Shown here piece by piece: positions 38,330 through 49,465 of a stretch of 64,000 bases of DNA (positions are counted from its first letter, which is position 1; each line of letters starts with the position of its first letter). The translations under genes and the position numbers were made by a program. The notes under the pieces were generated by a model, which saw nothing but the letters and a program-made list of their open reading frames with translations, was not told where the DNA came from and searched no databases. The stretch lies in the NCBI GenBank assembly GCA_964036155.1, contig OZ038423.1, positions 33,495,249 through 33,559,248 of the forward strand. The letters are read 5' to 3'. The stretch comes from Diploscapter coronatus. Lineage: Eukaryota; Nematoda; Chromadorea; Rhabditida; Rhabditidae.

Positions 38330-39918
38330 TATTTTCAAAATAGAAAATCGTACTTTTCACGGCCTAACAAAATTATGCTTTGAAGGAAATGAAATAAAAT
38401 GAAGTCAGCACGGAAAGTTGCGATTTTTTCTTCACACACACTAATTCAAAATGCAGAACTTCGCCAAAACATAAAGTTTGTTAATCCGTGATTTTCAAAC
38501 TTTTCAATATCATAATTAGCATAGTTTAGAACTACAATTTATGCCCTTACTTTCTAAATAATTATGGAAACCAAATCTATCTAACTTCATAATATTACGA
38601 TTCTCGTTTTCGGGTCAAATGCTAAAATTATTATAAAGTAAATATAAAACTCCCTATAGAATTGTTACTTTCAAGCTCTAAAATAGTAATGTTCGATTTT
38701 TTTCTGAATTACTCTAAATTTCATAAAAAAACGATTTCGAAATTTATAAACTTGCAAATATTTAATATGATCTCAGCACATTACGCGGGTTGTTCGGATA
38801 CTTCATAATCATCAATATAAAATCCAATAAATCTTATTTATTATTTCATCCATTAAACACAAAAGAATGAAACCACAATTTAAATTTTTTCCATGAACGA
38901 AACGAGAAAATCTACGCAAATTTGATGCGCTTGAATAAAAGCCCCCTAACAACTAGAAATGAAAGCAGAAAAGGAAAGGGAATTGAAAAAATGAATAGAT
39001 AAAATATAGAGGCCCGTTATAGAGAAATTGAACCGAAAAATTGGATATAAATTTACTATATTTGAAACAAACTTAAAATAAAAAAGGGGGAATAAAGGGT
39101 ATTTGGGAACACATGAAGTAGACAACATAGCTTGTAAAATATAGCTAGAAAAGGCGATTTTCTAGAATTTTTATTCTATTTCACGAGTATGTATATCAGT
39201 ACGTCATATGTTTATAATTTTCTAAATTTTTAAACAATCGAATAAAAGCAATACCATTTATCCGAGTTGATGACGTTGGCTCTGGAGCAAAGGGTATTGG
39301 CTGTAGAACACGAAAGAGGGGAAGAAAAGGTTGAACGGAAAATGAGAAGAACTTGAATGACTTGATGATGATGTTCTGCACGCATGAAGCTGAAATTAAA
39401 CAATTTTATAAATATACAATCTTTATAAGGTGTTTTTAGAGGAAAATAGTTTTCACTATCGACTACGGTTTTCTATCTTGTTAGAAGATATTTTTTCATC
39501 ATTTACAAAAATTCTCAATGTCTAGGAAAAACATGCGACTGAAATTTTCTTAAAAACGCGTCACATTTTATCGTCTTTGAACATTGATTGAAGAATCAGT
39601 GAAAAATCGAATGATTCATTTCCAAATGATGAAAATTCGCTTATTTTTCAGCTGTTAATGATCAATTTACGTACCCACTTTACTTGGGCGCATCCTTTCT
39701 CTTCTGCTCGCCGTTCATCGCGTTGTTCACGATCTTCCTGAAACCACAATCATTGTTATTTCAACTTTAAAGTTGGATTCAAGTGTTGCAAATTTCAGAA
39801 AAAAATTTATAGAAATAACAGGTCTTTTTTTCTTTTGGGCTCTAGTCTATTTTTGGGAAGTGTAAAATAACGAAAGTTTGAAATGTATTCATTTATTAAA
39901 AGTATTTAATTCAAATTT
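38330..39918 (+). other. Mostly intergenic, with one possible terminal exon at 39652-39771
   Basis: An acceptor (TTTTTCAG) at about 39649 opens a frame encoding VNDQFTYPLYLGASFLFCSP, then FIALFTIFLKPQ, and a stop at about 39771. It looks like the last membrane span of a multi-pass protein. It needs one base from an upstream exon, and I could not find that exon in 38330-39650. It may be a relic or an unseen gene. The rest is AT-rich 3' flanking sequence. Confidence 0.3.
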
Positions 39919-40543
39919 TTAATTTCCCGACAAGTAGGCTTTGGCCTTCGTTGAAATAACTTGCAAATGAGCGTACCTGGTGTCATCTCCGGCATGGTGC
40001 TTGTGCTCCGCCTGCTCGGCCTTCGGACGCTTGCCGTGGGCACCCATATTGTCCTAGAAAACAATCTTTATTGTTTCTAAATTTTCAAGAATCATTGAAA
40101 TGAATGACGACAAAAGTTTATCCATCTCTCAAGATGAACAATTTGATAGGTAATTTAGTTTTTTCGCAGCGTCATGTCATAACAAAATAGCGTGCACAAA
40201 GAAACGGTGTTTCTCTACCCTCCCCTAGCCCTGGTCTCTTTTGCCCGATCGAGACATTGCGACAAATCCAAATCGCCTGTTGATAGCGAGTTCCTTCAAT
40301 CTCTGTACGTCTTGATTCAGCAACATCAGCATTACTTGCGTTGAAGTATCCTAGCAAAATCTTTCGCCTTTTCAGTTTTATCGAAACGTTGTAGATAGCA
40401 AGATGTCTATCTTCCCCTCTTTTCGAACACGTGATTGTTTCCAGTGCATTTTTTCAATATAAAATGGAAGAAAAACTCACGGGACCACCAGTCTTCTCGT
40501 ACTCGGCAGCGAGTTCCTCGGCGCTCTTTCCAGTGCTCGACAT
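39919..40543 (-). CDS. Small hydrophilic protein (about 64 residues), not recognised
   Basis: Exon 40481-40543 encodes MSSTGKSAEELAAEYEKTGG and joins in phase to exon 39919-40053, encoding DNMGAHGKRPKAEQAEHKHH, a GDDTR stretch and a short Ala/Lys tail to TAA. Splice sites are good (GTGAGT donor, TTTTCTAG acceptor). The protein is highly charged, with no signal peptide or membrane span, and codon use is GC-rich as in well-expressed genes. The second exon may instead end at the possible donor GTACGC after GDDTR, giving a different C-terminus. An acceptor (TTTTTAG) about 50 bases upstream of the ATG marks a likely trans-splice or leader intron site. I do not recognise the family. Confidence 0.65.
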
Positions 40544-40593
40544 CTCTTCGATCTTCGGTTGTGGGGAAGCGCTTCTTGATCGCAAAGTTGGCT

Positions 40594-42491
40594 CTAAAAA
40601 TCATACATTTTAAACTTGAAAAAAGTCAACAAAATTTTCTCGGTTGCCAGAATTTTCAAACGAAACTGTCAGTTATAAAAAAAAATTGCCATGAAGTGAG
40701 ACAAAACAGGCGAGATGCGCGTGGTTTGATAATTTTTTCTACGATCACAGGAGCGGGTTTTTGTCGGTGGAAATTGGGAAAAGAAACTCGCAAACAAGCA
40801 GAAATGAAAAATAGGAATAGTGAGAGAAAAGACGGTTCGAGAGACTGAAAGATTGAGAGAAGGACAACAGGGCAAATTGGAAGGGGAATGGCACAAAGCG
40901 ATGCGGGCTGAACGATCGATAACCACTGCAAAATAGGAAATCGAGGGGCAGCAATTGGAAAATTCGGAATATCGATCTTAAACAAATTTTCGAAATTCCT
41001 GAAAAATCGTTGAGATCAGCATTTATGCTCGTATTTTTCACGCTTTCTGCAGGAAAATTGATTTTTTCAAAATTCAAATCAGGGAATAAAAGGCCAAAAC
41101 GGGAATGTTGGTGATTTTTAAGTGACAGAAATAAAACTGACATTGACATCATAAATGAGAGCGAGAAAGAGGGAAAAAGAAAAAAAGCAAGAAACAGGGC
41201 AAACAAACAGCGATCACGTTTTGCTGAAAAGCACACGACCAAAACATTCGAGAATTTTCTAGCGCCAAATCAAAAATTGAGAACCGCGATTTTCAAAATT
41301 GAATGCGGAATTTCGATTTTCGATCAATTTTTAAATTACTTTCTGGGCAAAATAGTGGCGAAATTTTGAAAAGTCTGAAAATTTAGCCAAAAACAAGAAA
41401 CAAGAAAATTCGATAAAAATGTGCAAAGAAAAGAGCCGACGACGAGGCGCATTGCACGAAAGCGCAAGAGGATTTTCAAAAAGACGATTTGTTCAAATTT
41501 TCGAGATTTTAAACATCGAAAGTTCTAGAAATGTCTATGATAGGAGAATAAGTTAAGAAAACTCGAAAGTCAAAAATTTCGGTTTGGTCACTAAAAGTCC
41601 GGGTTAGATTGACGCTTCTCCGTCCTTTTATGCAATTTTCTGACAGCTTCTGAGTCGTCTCGATAAACAAGTCAATCAATTGATAAGGGAGAGGGAGACA
41701 TGGCTAGTGATAAGGGAAGGGGAAGGAGGGGAGGAAAAGAGAAAACACGAGCTTCGCAACAACACATGAATGAAAAATTGCACAACGCCCCAAAATTTCT
41801 CTATAGAGAAAGAAAGAATTCCTGCAAGAGGAAATGTTTTCGACAACCGATTTATAAAAATCGTGCAGATTTCAGAAAATAGAACGTAAAAGATGAGAAT
41901 AAGAGAAAAAGCAATAAACTATGCGTAAGCGTAGTTCTTCCATCGATTTTTCACCGCTAATTTAAAAATTTATGAATCTCACGAACACAATAAAATGAAA
42001 GAGATCACCTGAATGTTTCGGAAAAACGATGACATTTCCGGAATAAATAAGGCTACGGAAATGAGTGAAATTTGGGAGAATGTACTGACACTTGTTTAAT
42101 TTTTGAGAGTCACAGAATATGGACATATCACAGGTCGACAGCTAGACACATTCAATTTTAGCAAGCATTGCGATAAAGGAAGGCTTTCAAAACACCTTTT
42201 AAAAATCATGGGAATTATTCATATCGAAATCAGTTACCGTAAAACTTATAAGAAGTTCATGAACGTCTATTTTTACAATTTAGGAAAAGAAACTTCAAAT
42301 GGATTTTTTTTCGTTACAAGTTTTACAGTATTCAAAAATTCCATTTCCTATTTAAAATTTAAAAAATGTCGTGTCAAACACATTTTCGTCTAAACGGTAC
42401 ACAGTAATCAAGCTCTGGGTTTACATAGTGAAGGGAATTGAAACTGCGTTATGCATCAAATTCGATCGCTATTTATCCGTTTGTTGAGCGA
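40594..42491. other. Intergenic with purine-rich tracts
   Basis: Strand-biased purine runs at about 40780-40870, 41150-41200 and 41660-41740 generate long Phe/Ser/Leu-rich frames on the minus strand (up to 165 codons) that look compositional. They lie upstream of the small minus-strand gene and may be promoter GA tracts. No other gene is seen. Confidence 0.4.
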
Positions 42492-44437
42492 CTAGGAGAC
42501 GTTGTTCGAGAGCCATTGAAGGGCCTCGTCCAGACCTTCGCCTTTGATCGCTGAACAGCCCTGGATTTGCCATCTGCAAAATTTTATCCTTAAAAATGGT
42601 AGAAACAAGATTTCTGCTACATATCTTAGATATAGTTATTGAAAAAGTTGTAATCGAAATGTTTTGTTCTCGCCAGTTCTAAAAAATCGTAGAAAAGTAA
42701 TATTTTTTGTTATTTCTGCTAATTTAGAAGGAATTTTCTCATAAATTTTCAGAACCATCCAATTCTTTAAACAACAAGACTTGAAAACAACTCATCTGCG
42801 ATTTTTCTAGTCGATTCAAAATACGCTACAAAAATTGAAACTTCTCACCTCCTATTTTTGATTCCAGTTAGCCCTAGTTGATTCGAAATTGTAGAAGCGG
42901 GCAGAGCTGTTGGCAGATCCTGTTTATTCGCCAGAACCAGTAGCGAGGCTTTTGCCAGATCCTGGGAAACGATTCTTTAAACATTTACAACCCTGGCTCT
43001 AGGTTTGTGAAAAATCAAATTACCTCGTGCTCCAACATGCTCTGCAGCTGGTCTCGAACAATCGGTAGTCGAGCGATGTCTGCACTGTCGATCACTAAAA
43101 ATGTTCAGATTTATGAATTTTAAAGTTCTTCAGATCTTTGAAAAAAATCAAAAAGATACTGTATTCAAAAATTTCATAAAGTTAATTTTAAAGCAAGGCT
43201 TTTTTCTTCTGTTAAATAAAAAATCATAAATTTGTCTCTCAAGAATAGCAAGTAACGTGAATACTAGGAAAGGAATTTTTCCTTACCAAAAATAAAGAAA
43301 TTCAGTAGAACTTTTAAGAAATAAAATAAATAATATATTTCTAACTTCTATAAACTATTTTTGGATGGAATTTGGTGGTGGCTAGTCAGACCACCCCGAT
43401 ATTTCTAACGATATCGGGCTTTATAAAGGACGATTTAGTCATTCATCTGGGACTTTTACAAAAGAAACTAGATGATTAATTTGCTCAGATGATCAGGTTG
43501 AACAGTTGAAAGAAATGAAGAGAAATTCTTTGAGATGAGAGAAAGAATCCATGATAATAGAATTATCATGATAAGAAAGTCTTACTAACAAGAACGGAAT
43601 CAGTAACGCTTTTGAAGGAGCCAAATAAGAGGAATGCTTTCTTACCAATAATGACGAACTCGGTGTGATTGTAGTAGCTGCTCCAAGAGCTCCTCAGACT
43701 CTCCTGCCCGCCGATATCCCACATTACGAAACGCAGGTTGCCGTACGAGATCTCCTCCACGTTCGACCCGATCGTCGGCTTCGTATCCACGACGTCTTTC
43801 GTCACGCTGCAAAATCATCAATGTATTGTCCTAAGTAGTTTGGAAATAGGCCTTGAAAATGACTTGAATTACTTTCCGAGGCGAAACACAATTAGAAAGA
43901 TGGGCGGAAACGAAAAAATTCCGAAAATCTTGAGCTGACAATGACAATGCTATCAAGAATTCTGAATATCAACAAAATTTGAATTCCCTTCTGCTCATAA
44001 AATAATAATTCTGAAATCTATAGTTATTTTTTCACGATTTTCAAAACAAATTTTTTTAAAAATCGATAATTAATAAAAAGTAGTACCACAAAAATTGAAC
44101 GAATATGAGTATTTTGAGCCAGTTTAAAAAGTAATAGCTTACACATAAGGGGTAGAGTAGGAATTTAGCAATAGAATGCTGGATAACGAACTTTTCGGCT
44201 CAGAAAATTCATATGATGACAATTTTTTCGGTACTACTTTTATTAGTTGCCAAAAATGAGGCTTCAAAAACTCACAAATGATATAGAATAGTCGTTTTCC
44301 CAGCGTTGTCCAGTCCAACCAGTATCACTTTGTGCTCTGAAATCGTCGATTTATTCATTTATTCCCAATTTCATTAAAATGTTCCCACCTTTACCCGACC
44401 AGAGAAGCCTCCAGTACTTGGCCAGAATCAGTCCCAT
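42492..44437 (-). CDS. arl-5: ARL5-type ADP-ribosylation-factor-like small GTPase
   Basis: Exons read from [15 protein letters not shown] (start 44437). They continue with the P-loop [16 protein letters not shown], switch [11 protein letters not shown], switch [29 protein letters not shown], the base-recognition motif [14 protein letters not shown], and a C-terminal exon [20 protein letters not shown] (family: W-IQ-C-A--GEGL) ending at a TAG at 42492-42494. All G-box residues are intact and the length of about 175-180 residues is normal for ARLs. Gly2 is kept, so N-terminal lipidation is possible. ARL5 proteins act at the trans-Golgi in endosome-to-Golgi transport. The gene starts about 650 bp from the divergent swsn-3 gene, so the two may share a promoter region. 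Introns range from tens to several hundred bases. Confidence 0.93.
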
Positions 44438-45082
44438 TTTGGTCCGTCACCGCTTCTCAATCTTCTCCTCTATTTCATCGGTGGTGGTAAATCGTCCTTC
44501 TGAAACCGAATTGTTGAAAATCCGACGGAAAAGTGACGAGAATAATTCCAACAAGAAAATCGATAAACGACAATGCAAGCACATTGCTACTTGCGTCAAC
44601 GCCCACTTTCATTCATTCGTTCAAAACAATTTTCGCTTTTCTTTTTACTTTTTTATTTTCTTCGATTTTTTTACTTATCCGACGACAGACTCTGTCATCT
44701 GTTGTTGCTGTTGCTAGAGGAATAGTGATGATCTCTTTGATACCTGACAACAATAATTTCCTATTCGTTAAAACGCATTTTATCTTCCTTCGTTTTCTTC
44801 CTACTTTTTTCGACAACAAACTCTGTCATCTGTTGTCGTTGTTATTATCGCTAGAAAAATCATAAGATTCTCTTGATTGATAGTCAACAACGACAAATTT
44901 CTCTTTCGTTCAAACACGATTTTCGCATTTGTAACTGTTATCTGTTGCCGTTGTCTCTAAAGTTATCGCTGCTTTCTCTTATACTCTTCTCGAAAAAAGA
45001 CAAGACAACGAATGACAGTATTCGTTGCCAGATCTTATCGATCCGTAAAATCCTTGAAATTTCAGGAACTTGTTCATCGAAG
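44438..45082. other. Divergent promoter region of arl-5 and swsn-3
   Basis: T- and C-rich, with a repeated phrase (CTCTGTCATCTGTTGT at about 44690 and 44822, a variant at about 44935). These make three loosely spaced direct repeats about 120-130 bp apart. Long open frames here are Phe/Ser-rich and I take them as compositional. A trans-splice-like acceptor (AAATTTCAG) lies about 20 bases before the swsn-3 ATG. Confidence 0.4.
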
Positions 45083-48000
45083 ATGATGCAGAATACTCCG
45101 TTTCGCCACCCACAGTCGAACATGCGCAATGTTCCGCAGGTAAATACAAATTCTGAGTTGGCTAAAAAAGGTAAATTTCAGCCCGACTCATCTCTGAAGC
45201 CGCCCAAGCCTCCCGAGAGACCTCTCGTCCCGTACATGCGATTCAGTAGGAAGATGTGGCCCAAGGTATCGCGCATCTCTGGGTTGGAAGCGATTAGTAC
45301 CGAAATTGTAGGGACTTCCCTCGTAACTTTTGGTAAATATTACCCCCTTCGTGGTACAAATCGCCTCCGACCCTGCGTCTCTTTCTTATTCGGTACGATT
45401 AGAGAACGCGCTCCAAAGTGAAGATCGAAACGCGAGTAGTAATCGTTCACAAACACCTCGCTTCTCGCCGATTTTCCACCCTTTCTTCGCCAAAGATGGC
45501 GATCTTCTTTAGCAAAATGTCCGAACATTCCTATAAGTGAATATTTTCAATCATATCCCATGCGAAGAATAGAAATCAAACGGGATAATCCCCTATCTGA
45601 GAGTTTGGCTACGATTTTTCTGATCATCAAATTTGAGGTGCGCGCTGAAAACCCCGAGGCTCAGCTGTGGGATATCGGAAAGATGATCGGCCAGCTGTGG
45701 AGGGACGCGACTGACACAGATAGGGCCATCTATCAGCATGAATATGAGATCGAGAAGGTAAGAGATTCGGGATAGTTTCAAGGAATCCTAAATCAGTAAT
45801 CACAGCATCGTACTACTTTAAGACAACTTTTCCATAGAAAAAGATTTCCTGAAAAGAGTAAAAGGGTACTGTAGCAAGCTTTGTCTAGTCAAAAATTTTT
45901 GCTTAGGAATTTTTAACCTTCAAAAAAGTTAGCTTCAAAGAAATAATCTGCAATCTTCAGGTGGAATACGAGAAGGCGATCAAGAACTACCAGAACTCGC
46001 ACGCCTATCAACAGTACGTGAACGCGAAGGTAGATTTCTTGAATTTTTAAATTTCCATTACCTCCTTGACTTCTAAATTATTTTTTTTCTTGAAACTAAC
46101 GAATTATTTTCCAATCTCACTTGATTTATACGTTTGAGAACCGCGCAAAGGCGAATGAGAAAACGAGCCGGAGTCGGATGGACACGGGCGGTGTGGTGAT
46201 TCAGCCCGTGGACGAAGAGGACTCGTCCATCAACGAATTGTCCACCAGGAGGTTGGCTGCTGTTAGGTGGGCAAATCAAACCCTTCTAGGAAACTTTCAA
46301 ATATCTTGAAAAATGTTTAAAGACGAAAAAAAACAATTAGAAAAATACATTTTTAGATAGTCGTATCCAGAATAATACTTGACATAATGAATTTTTTCAG
46401 ATACGATCGGAATCACCGTTTGATCAGCGATCTCTTTTCGCCCGCCGTCGTGACTGACACAAGAACGGTAAAATTAAGGCCTCCTAGATTATATTATTGA
46501 TTGAAGAGAACGTCTATATTGAAAAATCGCACGCTATTCGTCTCAGCTCTCTTCTACGCGACTCACTATTTCGCTCCAAATTCGAATTCTAATTGCTGCA
46601 TTTGAATATCGACTTTCTCTCCAGTTAACGATACACCACCGGAACACTGACACTGGCTGTAGAGAAACCGGCTCTTTTTCTTACTTCTCCCCTTTGCCTA
46701 CACTCTCATTCTAAAATTCGTTGTCTAATACGGACGGTGTCGATGTACCGGCGGTATATAATACAGCAGGCCTAAAACCAAAAGCTGGAATTTTGGAATT
46801 GCAATATCTTCAGATCGTGGCCCAGCAACGCATGGAGATGTTGAAGAAGCAGGCACTGTCCCTTGCAGCCCATCAGAACAAGCTAGAGGACGAATTGCAG
46901 AAGCTCAATGACATTCACAACGAGAAGAAGAGGACCATCGAGAAGAACAGCGAGGAATTCGCGGAAAGGCTCAAAAAGGTAAAAAATAAAACGAAAAACC
47001 TGTAAAGCCCTTTATTCCGAATGTTTTATGCGAACACATTTTTTTGGAAAAAGCCAACTTTCATTCTCGGGAGTAAAGGATAAGATAATTAGACACTCAA
47101 AATTGCATTAAGAAATTGATCTGTATAAAAGGAATTTTAAACTTTCAAGAAGAAGATTGGAATATTGAGCAAACTCTGTAGAATCTATTCATTTTCGATG
47201 CCTTGCATTGTGCAAAAATTGGAACATTTTCTAGATTTTTGAAAATGTGAGTTTTTTTTTCAAATGAATAAAATTGTGTTAGAATAGACATGTCTATTAA
47301 CATAATTTTATTACAACACAAACTGCTAGAATAATCATAAGGCAGCAACGAACTAGTAAATCTCACTCGCGCATATCAGCTGGAATATTGGCGATTTATC
47401 TGAGCGCTATGAAATATTATGAGTATGGCTTTCACCACAGAAGTTTGTAGGTTTGCGAAGAGAAGCCGACGATGGACGAGGGGAAGTTCGAGGAGACGGT
47501 AGGCACGTGGAAGGAGAAACTGCGCACCGCGTACGAGGACTACAAAAAGAAGCAGGACGAGATGAATGCCAAAATCAGTTGGGTTTTTTCTTCTCTTTAT
47601 TGTTGATCATTAAATTCATTCTTTAAATTCATGCTCGTTGAATATTTTTAACTGATACAAAAATTAAGAAGTCGCCAAGAAACTTTTCTTTAAAATGACT
47701 TTTATTCTTGAAAGAACACAAGTTTATTTCTTGTTTATAAATTATTTTGAGTGGCTGAGCGCGAGCGCATGATGCAGCAGACGCCGGTGCTCGCTCGACT
47801 CATCTGCGACGACGATCCGATGGACGGGCGGCAGGTCGACAGAGAAGGAAGAGATGCCACGGACAGGGATAGGGCTCCTCCCCCATCTGAAACTCCACCT
47901 GCTCAAGCCGCTCAGGAGTCTCCCAAAGTCGAGTCCAATCCCAATGAAGCGGGTAAACTTTCAAGTCGACATAGAAAAGAACAGACTTCTCAAAACTTGA

Positions 48001-48599
48001 CCCGCAAAAAATAGTGCATCGTATTGGGAAGAAAAGAGCATGTCTTATTTTTCTCTCTCGAAACGATGTGCTATCTTTTATGCGGGCCGAGTTTTGAAAG
48101 TCGGAAAAAAGCGCTTTTGAAAGGTCAGATTGATATTATGGGGTTTCTTGATAATTTTATACACATCTTTCTTCTTTTATAGACTATCTGGGCTGAAAAA
48201 GTGAATAACTTTCCAAAAAGCCATATTATTATTAGGGACCGTTTCTTGAAATAATATGTTGCTTTTCCAAAAAAATATATTTCATGGTAATTTTTCAACA
48301 AAAAGTCGATTCTAATTACTGAAAAAGTTGATTTTTTAAATGATAAGATAAAAATTTCAGAGCCGATGGAAACCGTCGATGAGAGCGGAGTGGCGAAGGA
48401 AGTGGAGCAGGCTGAAGAGAAGGAAGAAGCCGAAAAGGAACCTGAAAAGGAGAAGGAAAAAGAGGAAATTGCTGTGGAGAAGGCTCAACCCAGTACGGCT
48501 GAAGAGGCTGAGAAGCAAGAGGAGGAAAAGCCAGAGGAAGAACAACCACCTGCTGAGGAGAAAGATGACAAACCTGAAGAGGAAGAGAAGAAGGAGTAA
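45083..48599 (+). CDS. swsn-3: SWI/SNF subunit BAF57/SMARCE1 orthologue (HMG box)
   Basis: Ten exons give about 418 residues. After MMQNTPFRHPQSN comes the BAF57 signature KPPKPPERPLVPYMRFSRKM and an HMG box continuing NPEAQLWDIGKMIGQLWRD and ending at YEIEKVEYEKAIKNY. Then follow AYQQYVNAK and the conserved YDRNHRLISDLFSPAV. A coiled coil (QQRMEMLKKQALSLAAHQNK) comes next, then MAERERMMQQTPVLARL. The tail is Glu/Lys/Pro-rich and ends EEEEKKE, as in SMARCE1. The protein is an accessory DNA-binding subunit of the nucleosome-remodelling complex. Introns ending at about 45640, 46141 and 47750 use TTTGAG acceptors; their positions are fixed by alignment to the conserved protein. One intron hosts a palindromic MITE (47985-48101). 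PPCS follows on the same strand after about 870 bp. Confidence 0.95.
47985..48101. repeat. Palindromic MITE in a swsn-3 intron
   Basis: CTCAAAACTTGACCCGCAAA and TAGTGCATCGT at the left pair with ACGATGTGCTATC and ATGCGGGCCGAGTTTTGA at the right, around a spacer of about 45 bp. The ends resemble family B in layout (GCGG next to CTATCT) but differ in sequence. Confidence 0.7.
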
Positions 48600-49465
48600 G
48601 TTCTTGTTTAATTTTTTCATGATGAAGGATACATTTTGAGCATAAGATGAAATTAGAACGAGGAAAAACTCATTTTATTTTCTGCTCAAAATTTTTTAAA
48701 TTCTCGATCCTTTTCTGACTTTTTCTGTAATCTTTGAAATTCGAAATTTAGTCGAATGAAATAAGAATTCTTCATAAATGATCAAAAGTTGAAATTCAAT
48801 TGAACTTTCGAACTATTTTCGATATATGAATCGTAAAAATGCAGCACTAAATTTGCAAATTTTATCATTATTTCGAAGAAAACTTCAAAGTTTCAATCAA
48901 ATTTTGCAAGCGAAAAAATCATCTGCAATTTGCTATTGCTATTATTTTACGATTAAGAGCAACCCAGCTCCTTATCACGTGTTAAATGGCAACATTCGAC
49001 TAAATTTTGAGTTTCCATATTCTTCTCCCAACTACCAACAATCATTTCTTCAGTGCATATTTTTGCAGTTCCATTTTCTTCATGATGTTCTAACTTATTT
49101 CCTTTAGTTTTTTTCAGAATTTTCCCGATCTCTAATTTATTACTTTACCACAACTAATTCACGTTTTCTGTTAGTATTTTCAACATTTTTCTCCAATTTT
49201 AAACCGAATAAATCTTGTAAAGTTAAAGTCATTTTATCAACTTGTTGAAAGGCTCAAATCCTTTACGAATGCATCTGAAACAGACTTGCAACGTTTTCGA
49301 ACCGCGGTTAATCACCCGAAGCAAGATAGTGTGTCTTATCAAGAGATAGAAAGAAGACACGATCTTTTTCTCTCGATAAGATACACTACCTCTTTCATGC
49401 GGTTAACCGCGGTTCGAAATTGCATGGATTTTTTTTCGAATTTTATATTTTCAGGGGAAATAAAG
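48600..49465. other. Spacer between swsn-3 and PPCS
   Basis: AT-rich. It holds MITE family B copy 2 (49285-49425) and, 11 bases before the PPCS start, a strong acceptor (TTATATTTTCAG) ending at 49454 with no upstream donor-bounded exon, so it is a candidate trans-splice site. Confidence 0.5.
49285..49425. repeat. MITE family B, copy 2
   Basis: CTTGCAACGTTTTCGAACCG and GGTTAATCACCCGAAG at the left pair with CATGCGGTTAACCGCGGTTC and GAAATTGCA at the right. The interior has AGATAGTGTGTCTTATC and its inverse GATAAGATACACTACCT. Same ends as 734-878. It sits about 40 bp upstream of the PPCS start codon. Confidence 0.8.

Noticed and set aside
40656..41242. Overlapping minus-strand frames up to 165 codons
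   Set aside because: They are Phe/Ser/Leu-rich mirrors of a purine-rich tract on the plus strand, overlap one another in different frames and carry no splice signals or domain.
44379..45421. Long plus-strand frames of 112, 110 and 182 codons
   Set aside because: Only the part from 45083 to 45268 is coding, split by an intron, and belongs to swsn-3. The rest is Ser/Phe-rich promoter sequence or intron read-through.
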